A stretch of 64,000 nt of DNA from Alistipes excrementigallinarum (GCA_019112825.1 DXIP01000022.1:1-64000), one strand, 5' to 3'; counted from the first letter of the stretch, positions 6,606 to 15,130 are shown. Made by a program: numbers and translations. The notes: generated by a model not told the origin, from the sequence alone.

Positions 6606-7742
6606 ATGAAACGATTTTTCCTCGTCGGGCTGCTCTGGATGGCCCTTGCGGCCGTCGGCTGCCGCGATTCAAGACCCTTCGCCGTGGAGGATTTCACGGT
6701 CGAGCGCTACACGCCCCGCTATGCGTCGGGCTTCGATATCCGCAGCCGCGAGGGGAGTGTCAGCTCGCTCATAACGGTCCGCAACCCCTGGCAGGGCGGC
6801 TCGGGCGAGGTGCAGTACCTCTACGTCGTGCGTGACGGCGAGCCGGTGCCGGCCGGATTCCCGGGGCAGGTGGTCGAGGCGCCCGTACGGCGGGTCGTCT
6901 GCATGTCGTCGAGCCATGTGGCGATGTTCGACCTGCTGGGCGAGGTGGAGCGCATCGTCGGGGTCTCGGGCATCGACTACATTGCCAACGACTACGTCGC
7001 CGCCCACAAGCTCTGCGGCGAGGTGCGCGACGTGGGTTACGACTCGAACCTGAACTTCGAGCTGCTGGTGGCCATGCGCGTCGACCTGGTGCTGCTCTAC
7101 GGCGTGGCGGGCGAGGATACGGCCGTGACGAACAAGCTCCGCGAGCTGGGGATTCCCTATATATATATTGGTGACTACGTCGAGGAGTCGCCGCTGGGCA
7201 AGGCCGAATGGGTGATGGTCATCGCCGAGCTGACCGACCGCATGGAGCAGGGGTGCTCCCTCTTCGATGCCACCTGTGCCCGCTACGAGGCGCTGCGCGA
7301 CGGAGTTAAGCCCGGGCAGCGTCCCCGCGTGATGCTCAACACCCCCTACCGCGACACGTGGTACCTTCCCTCGGCCGACAGCTACATGGTGCGCCTCATC
7401 GAGGATGCCGGCGGCGCCTACGTCTGCCCCGAGGCGCGGGGCAACGCCTCGCATGCGGTCGAAATCGAGCAGGCCTACCTGCTGACCAACTCGGCCGACT
7501 ACTGGCTCAACACCGGGGCGGCCAACTCGCTGCAGGAGCTCGTGCGGCAGAATCCGCGCTTCGCCTCGGTGCCGGCCGTCCGCAACGGCCGCGTCTTCAA
7601 CAACAACCGCCGCCAGACACCCGCCGGAGGCTCCGACTTCTGGGAGTCGGGCGTCGTCCATCCCGACCGCGTGCTGGCCGACCTGATTCGGATTTTCGAG
7701 GGGCGGAGCGATTCGCTCTGGTACTACAAAAAGCTGGAATAG
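6606..7742 (+). CDS. Substrate-binding lipoprotein of a B12/iron-chelate ABC importer, 378 aa
   Basis: This is the periplasmic capture protein of a BtuF/FecB-type importer. The start at 6606 gives a lipoprotein signal with Cys19 (AAVGC). From about residue 95 the helical-backbone binding fold is recognisable: RVVCMSSSHVAMFDLLGEVE, then VGVSGIDY, then a DLVLLYG segment and the long linker helix before the second lobe (GKAEWVMVIAEL). It is followed after 3 bases by the permease and then the ATPase, which fixes the system type. The substrate cannot be read from sequence. B12 is attractive because an adenosylcobalamin-dependent reductase is encoded in the same window, but heme or siderophore uptake fits equally well. 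Confidence 0.85.
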   Translation: MKRFFLVGLLWMALAAVGCRDSRPFAVEDFTVERYTPRYASGFDIRSREGSVSSLITVRNPWQGGSGEVQYLYVVRDGEPVPAGFPGQVVEAPVRRVVCMSSSHVAMFDLLGEVERIVGVSGIDYIANDYVAAHKLCGEVRDVGYDSNLNFELLVAMRVDLVLLYGVAGEDTAVTNKLRELGIPYIYIGDYVEESPLGKAEWVMVIAELTDRMEQGCSLFDATCARYEALRDGVKPGQRPRVMLNTPYRDTWYLPSADSYMVRLIEDAGGAYVCPEARGNASHAVEIEQAYLLTNSADYWLNTGAANSLQELVRQNPRFASVPAVRNGRVFNNNRRQTPAGGSDFWESGVVHPDRVLADLIRIFEGRSDSLWYYKKLE

Positions 7743-7745
7743 CCC

Positions 7746-8747
7746 ATGTCGCGCACCTCGCTCTGCTTCCTGCTGCTCGGCCTCTTGACGCTGGCGCTGC
7801 TTGTGGCCGACCTCTTTGTCGGCTCGGTGCGGCTTCCGGCGTCGGACGTCGTGGCCGCCTTCACGGGGGGCGACTGCCCCGCCGAATCGCGCTATATCGT
7901 GCTGAACATCCGTCTGCTGAAGGCCATTACGGCGCTCTTTGCCGGTGCGGCCCTCTCGGCGAGCGGCCTGCAGATGCAGACGCTCTTCCGCAATCCGCTG
8001 GCGGGTCCCTACGTGCTGGGCGTCAGCTCGGGCGCCAGCCTGGGCGTGGCGCTCTTCCTGCTGGGGGCGCCGCTGCTGGGTGTGGCCAACCACTCGCTGG
8101 TGCAGTCGCTCGGACTGACCGGTGCGGCGTGGCTCGGCTCGGCGCTGGTGCTGCTGGCCGTCATGGCCGTCGGGCGCCGCATCAAGGACATCATGGTGAT
8201 TCTGATTCTGGGCATGATGTTCGGCTCGGGCATCGGCTCGGTGGTCGAAATCCTGCAGTACCTCTCGAACGAGGCGGCGCTCAAGTCGTTCGTCATCTGG
8301 ACCATGGGGTCGCTCGGCGACGTCACGGCCTCGCAGCTCGGGCTGCTGCTGCCGCCCGTCATCGTGGGTCTGCTCCTCTCGGTGGCCTCCATCAAACCAC
8401 TCAACATGCTGCTGCTGGGTGAGAACTACGCCCGCACGATGGGGCTCAACATCGTCCGCGTGCGGACGATGCTCTTCCTCTCGACGGTGCTGCTGGCCGG
8501 TACGGTCACCGCCTTCTGCGGTCCGGTGGGCTTCATCGGCCTGGCGGTGCCCCATCTGGCGCGGATGCTCTTCGCGGCGGCCGACCACCGCGTGCTGATG
8601 CCCGCCTCGATGCTGGCAGGCTCGGCGCTGCTGCTCCTCTGCGACCTGCTCTCGAAGAGCCTGACGCTGCCCATCAACACCGTCACTGCCATGATGGGCA
8701 TCCCGGTGGTGATACTGGTCGTCGTACGCAACCGCAACCTCTTTTGA
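7746..8747 (+). CDS. FecCD/BtuC-family ABC permease, 333 aa
   Basis: Integral membrane channel of the importer. It shows the family layout of about ten transmembrane helices. The conserved LSASGLQMQTLFRNPLAGPY block (about residues 64-83) with VLGVSSGASLG follows the second helix, and CGPVGFIGLAVPHLAR (about residues 257-272) forms the coupling region that contacts the ATPase. Length is normal for the family. It starts 3 bases after the binding-protein stop and 13 bases before the ATPase start. Confidence 0.92.
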   Translation: MSRTSLCFLLLGLLTLALLVADLFVGSVRLPASDVVAAFTGGDCPAESRYIVLNIRLLKAITALFAGAALSASGLQMQTLFRNPLAGPYVLGVSSGASLGVALFLLGAPLLGVANHSLVQSLGLTGAAWLGSALVLLAVMAVGRRIKDIMVILILGMMFGSGIGSVVEILQYLSNEAALKSFVIWTMGSLGDVTASQLGLLLPPVIVGLLLSVASIKPLNMLLLGENYARTMGLNIVRVRTMLFLSTVLLAGTVTAFCGPVGFIGLAVPHLARMLFAAADHRVLMPASMLAGSALLLLCDLLSKSLTLPINTVTAMMGIPVVILVVVRNRNLF

Positions 8748-8760
8748 CATTGACCCGACC

Positions 8761-9528
8761 ATGAGCATAGAACTTCGACATCTGGGCATCGGCTACGGCC
8801 GGCGGACGCTGCTCGACGACGTCTCGACCACCTTTGCGCAGGGCAGCCTCACGGCGCTGCTGGGGCGCAACGGCAGCGGCAAGAGCACGCTGCTGCGGGC
8901 GCTGGCCGGACTGGGGCCCGTCGCCTCGGGCGAGGTGCTTCTCTGCGGGCGGCCGCTCGTGCAGCTCTCACCCCTGGAGCGGGCCTCGACCGTCAGCTTC
9001 GTGACCACCGACAAGGTGCGCATTGCCAACCTCGCGTGCGAGGATGTGGTGGCGCTGGGCCGCGCCCCCTATACCAACTGGTTCGGCCGCATGCAGCGCG
9101 GCGACCGCGAGACGGTGGCCCGCGCCCTCGAACTGGTGGGGATGAGCACCTTCGCCCGCAAGACGATGGACGCCATGTCCGACGGCGAGTGCCAGCGGAT
9201 TCTCATCGCCCGGGCCCTGGCGCAGGATACCCCCGTCATCCTGCTCGACGAGCCGACGGCCTTCCTCGACCTGCCCAACCGCTACGAGCTCTGCACGCTG
9301 CTGCAGCGGCTCGCCCGCGAGGAGGGCAAGTGCGTCCTCTTCTCGACGCACGACCTCGACATCGCCCTCTCGCTCTGCGATTCGGTGGCGCTCATCGACA
9401 CGCCGCACCTGCACCACCTGCCCACGCCGGAGATGGTCCGCAGCGGCCACATCGAGCGTCTCTTCTCGGGCGGAGGCATCACCTTTGACCCTGTGAGCCA
9501 GACGGTTCGACCCGCCGAAAAGGGGTAG
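8761..9528 (+). CDS. ATP-binding protein of the FecBCD-type importer, 255 aa
   Basis: Cytoplasmic ATPase that powers the importer. Walker A is GRNGSGKST (residues 35-43), the ABC signature is MSDGECQRILIARAL (a Gly-to-Asp-Gly variant of LSGGQ), Walker B is VILLDEPTAFLD and the switch His is in STHDLD. Length and motif order match FecE/BtuD proteins. It is the last gene of the three-gene operon; no strong terminator follows before the tRNA-Glu promoter. Confidence 0.92.
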   Translation: MSIELRHLGIGYGRRTLLDDVSTTFAQGSLTALLGRNGSGKSTLLRALAGLGPVASGEVLLCGRPLVQLSPLERASTVSFVTTDKVRIANLACEDVVALGRAPYTNWFGRMQRGDRETVARALELVGMSTFARKTMDAMSDGECQRILIARALAQDTPVILLDEPTAFLDLPNRYELCTLLQRLAREEGKCVLFSTHDLDIALSLCDSVALIDTPHLHHLPTPEMVRSGHIERLFSGGGITFDPVSQTVRPAEKG

Positions 9529-9574
9529 GGCGATAATTTTCAGCGGTTTTTTTTGTTTGCTTCGCTTTTTTGTT

Positions 9575-9582
9575 TACCTTTG
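9575..9582 (+). promoter_or_regulatory. Promoter -7 element for tRNA-Glu
   Basis: TACCTTTG matches TAnnTTTG, with TTTG elements 19 and 23 bases upstream. It lies about 43 bases before the tRNA 5' end. Confidence 0.65.
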
Positions 9583-9624
9583 CACCGCTAAAGCCCCCTT
9601 CTCGGAGCGGTGCGATAGCGGTAA

Positions 9625-9696
9625 GGCCCATTCGTCTATCGGTTAGGACGCAAGATTTTCATTCTTGAAAGAGGAGTTCGATTCTCCTATGGGCTA
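9625..9696 (+). tRNA. tRNA-Glu (TTC)
   Basis: Cloverleaf with acceptor GGCCCAT/ATGGGCT, anticodon stem CAAGA/TCTTG around loop TTTTCAT (anticodon TTC), T-arm GAGGA-GTTCGAT-TCTCC and discriminator A. CCA is not encoded. Confidence 0.95.
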
Positions 9697-9988
9697 CGAG
9701 CTTGGCGCGAGACGTGCCGGTGGAGACGTTGGGGGGGGGAGGAATGAACCCCCGGTTCTCCGAAGGTGCGGCGAACGCTGACGGGTGTTTTTAGTTCAGG
9801 AGCGGACCCTCGGGTCCATCCGCAAGCGGCTACGGCCGCTGAGTGCCGCCGGCATCCGGAGCGCGGCGGTGAAACGTAAAACCGGAAAGAGGGGTCGGAA
9901 ACGTGCCGACAGCATGTGGCGCGGGTCGAAAGCCTCCCGTTTCTGCGGAGCTCCGGAGAGCGAAAGAGGAACAACAAAAATTTAAGTT

Positions 9989-10240
9989 ATGGCAAACCAT
10001 AAGTCTTCGAAGAAGCGTATCCGTCAGACCCTGACGAAGCGTACGCACAACCGTCTCTACCACAAGACGGCCCGCAATGCCGTGAAGGCCCTGCGCAACA
10101 CCACCGAGAAGAGCGCCGCCGAGGCCCTTCTGCCGAAGGTAACCGCGATGCTCGACAAGCTCGCCAAGCACAACATCATGCACAAGAACAAGGCCGGCAA
10201 CCTCAAGAGCGCGCTTCAGCTCCATGTGAACGCCCTCTAA
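9989..10240 (+). CDS. rpsT: 30S ribosomal protein S20
   Basis: Small basic protein of the 30S subunit that binds 16S rRNA early in assembly. The start MANHKSSKKRIRQTLTKRTH and the helical basic pattern with NRLYHKTARNAVKALR are diagnostic. At 83 aa it has the normal length. It is followed after about 20 bases by a strong terminator. No TAnnTTTG element is obvious just upstream, so it may be cotranscribed with tRNA-Glu across a spacer of about 290 bases. Confidence 0.97.
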   Translation: MANHKSSKKRIRQTLTKRTHNRLYHKTARNAVKALRNTTEKSAAEALLPKVTAMLDKLAKHNIMHKNKAGNLKSALQLHVNAL

Positions 10241-10261
10241 GCCGGTTCGAGCATAGAGACG

Positions 10262-10296
10262 ACAGCCGTCCCCAACGCGGGGACGGCTGTTTTTTT
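10262..10296 (+). terminator. Terminator of rpsT
   Basis: A 12-bp stem (ACAGCCGTCCCC with GGGGACGGCTGT) and seven T residues follow the rpsT stop. Confidence 0.92.
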
Positions 10297-10704
10297 GTGC
10301 CGCTTCGAGGCGCTTGGGCGGGGCCGGTGCCGGTTGCGGAGGTTGAGGTGCTTGTGCGGGTAGTGCCGGTTGCGGAAGATGGGCCGGTTGTGGCGAAGCG
10401 GGAAGTGCAGCGGGGCGCGGCGTACGGCCTTTGAATCCGCGCTGCGGCGGTGGGGCGGAAGGCTCGTTTGTCGGCGGGCGGAGGCTCGTCTGTCGGGGGG
10501 GGGAGGAGGCTGAAACGGCGTGCGGCCCTTGAATCGATTGCGGCGTGGGTCGGGAGATTCGGTTGTTGACGGGCGGAGGCCGGGCTGTGTGGCTGTCGGC
10601 AGCCTCTTGCTGCGGCGGGCGGTGCAGAGACCTGGCGTGGGATGGGGCAGGTGTCGGGCGCAGCGTGCGTTGAGGCTTCCGAGCCGGCATGCCCGTACCG
10701 ACGC
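10297..10704. other. GC-rich repeat-bearing spacer without genes
   Basis: About 410 bases with no credible coding frame. It contains two diverged copies of a block of about 98 bases (starting at 10421 and 10519, both with an ACGGCC-TTGAATC core) and many short G-rich direct repeats. Confidence 0.55.
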
Positions 10705-10740
10705 AAAAAAAAGAGGTCTCCTCGCTTTGAGGAGACCTCT
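10705..10740 (-). terminator. Terminator of tRNA-His
   Basis: A 12-bp stem (AGAGGTCTCCTC with GAGGAGACCTCT) is followed on the minus strand by eight T residues, 3 bases after the tRNA. Confidence 0.9.
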
Positions 10741-10743
10741 TCG

Positions 10744-10818
<75 letters not shown>

Positions 10819-10847
10819 GTGTGACCGTCTTCGGGTCTTTCGAAGTG

Positions 10848-10855
10848 CAAATGTA
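10848..10855 (-). promoter_or_regulatory. Promoter -7 element for tRNA-His
   Basis: Minus-strand TACATTTG fits TAnnTTTG and lies about 30 bases upstream of the tRNA. Confidence 0.6.
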
Positions 10856-10904
10856 ATACGTTTTTTCGGTCCATGCAACAAAAGTGCGAAAAAAATAATC
10901 GCCC

Positions 10905-10940
10905 GTGACAAAATGTCAGTCGCGACTGTAGCTTTGTCAC
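10905..10940. promoter_or_regulatory. 36-bp interrupted dyad upstream of groES
   Basis: The outer arms GTGACAAA and TTTGTCAC and the inner arms CAGTCG and CGACTG are perfect; four bases between them on each side do not match. Its centre lies about 53 bases upstream of the -12 element of the sigma54-like promoter, where an activator could bind. It is not the CIRCE sequence. Confidence 0.55.
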
Positions 10941-10961
10941 CCGTTTCCTGCCAAAATCCGC

Positions 10962-10978
10962 TTGGCACAGCTCTTGTT
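10962..10978 (+). promoter_or_regulatory. Sigma54-like -24/-12 promoter of groESL
   Basis: TTGGCACA, four bases, then TTGTT. This matches the sigma54 consensus TTGGCACG-N4-TTGC at all but two positions, with the required 10-base spacing between the GG and G(C/T) dinucleotides. The groES ATG lies about 64 bases downstream. No TAnnTTTG element is seen in this gap. Confidence 0.5.
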
Positions 10979-11041
10979 GAAGTCTGTCACGCATTCGTTT
11001 TGCACGAAACTACGAACAAACAACATAAAAAACATAGAACT

Positions 11042-11311
11042 ATGAACGTAAAACCATTATCGGACCGTGTGCTGATTCTCCCGAATCCCGCGGAGGAGAA
11101 GACTGCAGGTGGACTGATTATCCCCGACACGGCAAAGGAGAAACCGCTGGCTGGCAAGGTCATTGCCGTCGGTCCCGGTACGAAGGACGTGCAGATGGAG
11201 GTAAAGGTCGGTGACCAGGTGCTCTACGGCAAGTATGCCGGACAGGAGATTCAAATCGACGGCGTCGATTACCTCATGATGAAACAGAACGACATTTTAG
11301 CGATTATCTAA
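11042..11311 (+). CDS. groES: Co-chaperonin GroES, 89 aa
   Basis: Seven-fold lid of the GroEL chaperonin in the cytoplasm. MNVKPLSDRVLILPNPAEEK, the mobile-loop segment KTAGGLIIPDTAKEKP and the C-terminal VDYLMMKQNDILAII are typical. The ATG at 11042 gives the normal length; the frame is open 43 codons upstream but that part is noncoding promoter sequence. groEL begins 4 bases after the stop. Confidence 0.98.
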   Translation: MNVKPLSDRVLILPNPAEEKTAGGLIIPDTAKEKPLAGKVIAVGPGTKDVQMEVKVGDQVLYGKYAGQEIQIDGVDYLMMKQNDILAII

Positions 11312-11315
11312 GACT

Positions 11316-12944
11316 ATGGCAAAGGAGATTAAATATAACGTTGAGGCGCGCGAGCTTCTCAAGGAGGGCGTCGACGCGCTGTCGAACGCAGTGAAGGTGA
11401 CGCTGGGCCCGAAGGGTCGCAACGTGATTATCGACAAGAAATTCGGTGCGCCGCAGATTACCAAGGACGGCGTGACGGTCGCCAAGGAGGTGGAGCTCGA
11501 GGATGCTTTTGCCAACATGGGCGCCCAGATGGTCCGCGAGGTTGCCTCGAAGACCAACGACGACGCGGGTGACGGTACGACCACCGCAACGGTGCTGGCT
11601 CAGTCCATCATCGGCGTGGGTCTGAAGAACGTCACGGCGGGTGCAAACCCCATGGACCTCAAGCGCGGTATCGACAAGGCCGTTTCGGTGGTTGTCGACT
11701 CGCTGCGCAAGCAGAGCCAGACGGTCGGCACCGATATCGCCAAGATTGAGCAGGTAGCCACCATTTCGGCCAACAACGACCACTACATCGGCAAGCTGAT
11801 TGCCGAGGCGATGGCCAAGGTCAACAAGGAGGGTGTCATCACCGTCGAGGAGGCCAAGGGCACCGATACCCACGTAGAGGTGGTCGAGGGTATGCAGTTC
11901 GACCGCGGTTACATCTCGGCCTACTTCATTACCGACCCCGAGAAGATGGAGGCACAGCTCGACAAGCCCTACATCCTGATTACCGACAAGAAGATTTCGA
12001 CCATGAAGGAGCTCATGGGCATCCTGGAGCCGGTGGCTCAGAGCGGACGCTCGCTGCTCATCATCGCCGAGGATGTCGACGGCGAGGCGCTGTCGGCCCT
12101 GGTGGTCAACAAGCTGCGCGGTACGCTGAAGATTGCCGCCTGCAAGGCGCCGGGCTTCGGTGACCGCCGCAAGGAGATGCTCGAGGATATCGCCATCCTG
12201 ACGGGTGCCACGGTCATCTCGACCGACAAGGGCATGAAGATGGAGGATGCCGACCTCTCGATGCTGGGTACGGCCGATAAGGTGACGCTCAACAAGGAGA
12301 ACACCACCATTGTCGACGGTGCAGGCAAGAAGGAGGCCATTGCAGCCCGTGTGGCCCAGATTCGCGCCTCGATTGAGAAGGCTACGTCGGACTACGACAA
12401 GGAGAAGCTGCAGGAGCGTCTGGCCAAGCTCGCCGGCGGTGTGGCTGTCCTCTACGTGGGCGCTACGACCGAGGTCGAGATGAAGGAGAAGAAGGACCGC
12501 GTCGACGATGCGCTGGCCGCTACGCGTGCCGCCGTCGAGGAGGGTATCGTTCCGGGTGGCGGCGTTGCCTACATCCGCGCTACGGCCGCTCTCGAGGGTC
12601 TGAAGGGCGACAACGAGGACCAGACGACCGGTATCAACATCGTAAAGCGTGCCATCGAGGAGCCGCTGCGCCAGATTGTCGCCAACGCCGGCGGCGAGGG
12701 CTCGGTGGTTGTCAACAAGGTGCGTGAGGGCGAGGGAGCCTTCGGCTACAACGCCCGCGACGACCGCTACGAGGACCTGCTCAAGGCCGGTATCATCGAC
12801 CCGACGAAGGTATCGCGCGTGGCTCTGGAGAACGCCGCATCGATTGCGTCGATGTTCCTCACCACGGAGTGCGTGCTGGCCGAGAAGAAGGCCGAGCAGC
12901 CTGCACCTGCAATGCCCGCCGGCGGCATGGGCGGCATGATGTAA
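11316..12944 (+). CDS. groEL: Chaperonin GroEL, 542 aa
   Basis: ATP-driven 60-kDa chaperonin that folds cytoplasmic proteins with GroES. Visible landmarks are the ATP-binding segment LGPKGRNVIIDKKFG near residue 30, the DDAGDGTTTATVLAQ motif near residue 85, the apical-domain block and the C-terminal Gly-Met tail (PAGGMGGMM). Full length. It is in an operon with groES and is followed by a strong terminator. Confidence 0.99.
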   Translation: MAKEIKYNVEARELLKEGVDALSNAVKVTLGPKGRNVIIDKKFGAPQITKDGVTVAKEVELEDAFANMGAQMVREVASKTNDDAGDGTTTATVLAQSIIGVGLKNVTAGANPMDLKRGIDKAVSVVVDSLRKQSQTVGTDIAKIEQVATISANNDHYIGKLIAEAMAKVNKEGVITVEEAKGTDTHVEVVEGMQFDRGYISAYFITDPEKMEAQLDKPYILITDKKISTMKELMGILEPVAQSGRSLLIIAEDVDGEALSALVVNKLRGTLKIAACKAPGFGDRRKEMLEDIAILTGATVISTDKGMKMEDADLSMLGTADKVTLNKENTTIVDGAGKKEAIAARVAQIRASIEKATSDYDKEKLQERLAKLAGGVAVLYVGATTEVEMKEKKDRVDDALAATRAAVEEGIVPGGGVAYIRATAALEGLKGDNEDQTTGINIVKRAIEEPLRQIVANAGGEGSVVVNKVREGEGAFGYNARDDRYEDLLKAGIIDPTKVSRVALENAASIASMFLTTECVLAEKKAEQPAPAMPAGGMGGMM

Positions 12945-12979
12945 CAGTCGGCCGCTGCCGTAGGACAGCATATACGGAA

Positions 12980-13016
12980 AACCGGGACACCCCAGCGGGG
13001 TGCCCCGGTTTTTTTG
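12980..13016 (+). terminator. Terminator of groESL
   Basis: A 14-base stem (AACCGGGACACCCC with GGGGTGCCCCGGTT, one mismatch) is followed by TTTTTTTG. Confidence 0.92.
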
Positions 13017-13083
13017 TGCCCGTTTGTTCGCGGGAGGGGAGTCGGATGCGACGGTCGGGGCTGCCCCCCGCCGGACGGAGGGG

Positions 13084-14592
13084 TCAGAGCCCGCCGTCGA
13101 CGACCCAGCTCCGCTGCGGGTTGTCGTTGCGCAGCGCCAGGTGGAGCTCCTCGGTAGAGCCGTCGGCCATCCGCAGCCGGCAGGGGATGAAGAGTCCGGG
13201 GTAGTTGCCCGAGCGGACCGGGGCCGAGCACTCCAGCACAGTAGCTCCGGCGTAGCGGCTGCGGAGCAGCTGGCGGGCCCGGGCGCCGTATGCCGAGAGC
13301 GCCTCGTCGAGAATCTCGGTGTCCCACGTTGCGAAGGCGTCGAGAATCAGCCGTGCCGCCCGGCCGGCGTCGATGCCCGCAAGGCGGGAGGTCGCCGCCT
13401 CGGGTTGGGTCAGCTCCCTCCAGGTGATGCCCTCGGGAAGTGCGGTGAGCGTTGCGGCGTCGAGCGGGGCGTCGTACTCGATGCGGTCAATCTCGAGCAG
13501 CGTCCGTTCCCTTCCGTCGGCCGCGAGGAAGGTGATGCTTCCACCCAGCAGCCGTCCGCTTGCGGCGTCGAAGCGGTATTCGCGGCGCGTGTCGCTCTCG
13601 GCGACGGAGGAGTTGCGCATGTAGTCGCTCTGGCTGAAATCGCCCTGTGCCGGGCTGTGGACCGTCAGGCGGAGGGTATCCCCCTCGCGGCGCAGCGTGT
13701 AGCGCGAGCCGTCGTGCGAGCGGGTGAGCTGCTCCTCGAACGAGAGCAGCTGGCCGGGGTCGATGAGCTGGAAGAGCATCCCCGCAACGCCGGGCGAGTA
13801 GGGGAGCACCTCGCCCTCACGCAGTGCGTCGAACCAGAGGTAGGTGTGCTTCCCGTCGTAGAGCGCCTTGCGGCCCGGTTTCTCGATGCGCCAGAGCAGC
13901 TGCGGGGAGTAAATCGCCTCGATGGTGTGGGGCACCGGCTCGTCGAGCGGGTTGGTGTAGTCGAAGTTTTCGTCGGCGTCGGTGCGGATGCGCAGCTCGA
14001 TGCGGATACTCCGCACGCCGTTCATTGCGACGATGGCCTGTGCAAAGTTGTTGCGCGCGGCGCGTGCCGGGGTGTTGAAGCCGAGGGTGAGGGCTGCGAC
14101 GACGAGGACCGCGGCGGCCATCGCCCCCGAGAGGATGCCGACGATGCGGCGTACGGGGCGGTGGGGTTGGCCGGATGCGGCGGCCTCATTGCGGTCGGCG
14201 GCCTGCTCCGGAGAGGTGCTTATGGGCTGCATCTTCATGCGGCGGGCCGTGGCGCCCGAGGCTGCGTTCTGCTTTGCTGCTGAAAGGTCGGCTGCCACGG
14301 CAGATTCGGCGATGGCGGATGCGGCCTGTCCGGGTTCGCTTCCCTGCTCGGCCAGTCGTCGGCGGGCGGCTTCCAGAATCCGTTCGCGGAGACCTGCGGG
14401 CGGGGTAATTTCGATGTGGGGGGTTGCGGCGTCGAGCGCCCGTCGGGCGTCGCGAAGGGCGGCGGCGCAGGCTTCGCACGCGGCTGCGTGCTCCTCCATG
14501 CTGCGGCGCTCAGCGTCGGAGAGGGTGCCGGCGAGCAGTTCGTCCAGCTGCTCGCGGAAGTTGCGGCACGTCATGGTCTTATCGGTTTTCAT
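13084..14592 (-). CDS. Anti-sigma factor with zinc-finger N-terminus and LolA-like periplasmic domain, 502 aa
   Basis: Predicted membrane regulator that holds the ECF sigma factor encoded just upstream. The N-terminus has the H-x3-C-x2-C anti-sigma zinc motif (His35, Cys39, Cys42), followed by a low-complexity Ala-rich linker and one transmembrane helix (about residues 150-171). The long exported part (RNNFAQAIVAMNGVRSI, then IYSPQLLWRIEKPGRKALYD) resembles the LolA/MucB-type lipoprotein-sensing fold, which would fit envelope-stress sensing. That resemblance is my reading, not a search result. The gene starts 25 bases after the sigma gene stop. Confidence 0.75.
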   Translation of the reverse strand: MKTDKTMTCRNFREQLDELLAGTLSDAERRSMEEHAAACEACAAALRDARRALDAATPHIEITPPAGLRERILEAARRRLAEQGSEPGQAASAIAESAVAADLSAAKQNAASGATARRMKMQPISTSPEQAADRNEAAASGQPHRPVRRIVGILSGAMAAAVLVVAALTLGFNTPARAARNNFAQAIVAMNGVRSIRIELRIRTDADENFDYTNPLDEPVPHTIEAIYSPQLLWRIEKPGRKALYDGKHTYLWFDALREGEVLPYSPGVAGMLFQLIDPGQLLSFEEQLTRSHDGSRYTLRREGDTLRLTVHSPAQGDFSQSDYMRNSSVAESDTRREYRFDAASGRLLGGSITFLAADGRERTLLEIDRIEYDAPLDAATLTALPEGITWRELTQPEAATSRLAGIDAGRAARLILDAFATWDTEILDEALSAYGARARQLLRSRYAGATVLECSAPVRSGNYPGLFIPCRLRMADGSTEELHLALRNDNPQRSWVVDGGL

Positions 14593-14617
14593 GGTTTTCG
14601 GAATTTTTGGAAGGGTT

Positions 14618-15106
14618 TTACAGGAGGGTTTTCAGTCGCTCGATGCCGTAGTGGAAACGCGACTTGACGGTCGAAGCGGGCAGCTCGAGCGTCTCGGCGA
14701 TTTCGGTGAAGCGCATCGAGGCGAAGGTGTGCAGGCGGATGACCTCGGCCTGTTCGGCCGGCAGGCGGTCGAGCAGGGTGCCAAGCCGCCGGGCCTCGGC
14801 TTCGAGCATGTGCTCCTCGCTCGGGTCATCTTCGAGTGTCGGCGGGAGCGGCTCGGTGGGGCGGCGCCGGCGCAGCAGGTCGTTGCAGCCGTTGGCCACC
14901 ATGCGGAAGAGGTAGGCTTTGGCGTTGCGGACGGGTGTCGTGGCGGTGGCGAATCGGAGAAAGGCCTCCTGAACGACATCCTCGGCGTCGCTGCGGGAGG
15001 CGCACCTCAGTGCCGCGAAGCGGAAGAGCGCCTCGCTCCAGCGCTCCGCGGCATCCTCGAGCAGCGCCATCCGCTCCTCTTCGGTGAAGGTTGGGGTTGT
15101 GTTCAT
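14618..15106 (-). CDS. ECF RNA polymerase sigma factor, 162 aa
   Basis: Alternative sigma factor of the ECF (sigma-70 group IV) type. Region 2 is visible as LFRFAALRCASRSDAEDVVQ followed by EAFLRF, and region 4 as LDRLPAEQAEVIRLHTFASM followed by the helix-turn-helix RFTEIAETLELPASTVKSRF. The start at 15106 (MNTTPTFTEEERM) is preferred to one 18 codons upstream. The anti-sigma gene follows in the same operon. A 12-bp palindrome lies 25 bases upstream of the start and may be part of its promoter or operator. Confidence 0.93.
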   Translation of the reverse strand: MNTTPTFTEEERMALLEDAAERWSEALFRFAALRCASRSDAEDVVQEAFLRFATATTPVRNAKAYLFRMVANGCNDLLRRRRPTEPLPPTLEDDPSEEHMLEAEARRLGTLLDRLPAEQAEVIRLHTFASMRFTEIAETLELPASTVKSRFHYGIERLKTLL

Positions 15107-15130
15107 TGATTTCAGTCTGTTTTTGTGTTC

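Noticed and set aside
6669..8789. A 706-codon open frame antisense to the ABC importer
   Set aside because: It runs opposite three clearly identifiable genes and has a His/Arg/Gly-rich composition typical of the reverse strand of GC-rich codons. No start context or promoter.
10905..10940. CIRCE element for HrcA control of groESL
   Set aside because: The arms do not match the TTAGCACTC-N9-GAGTGCTAA consensus.
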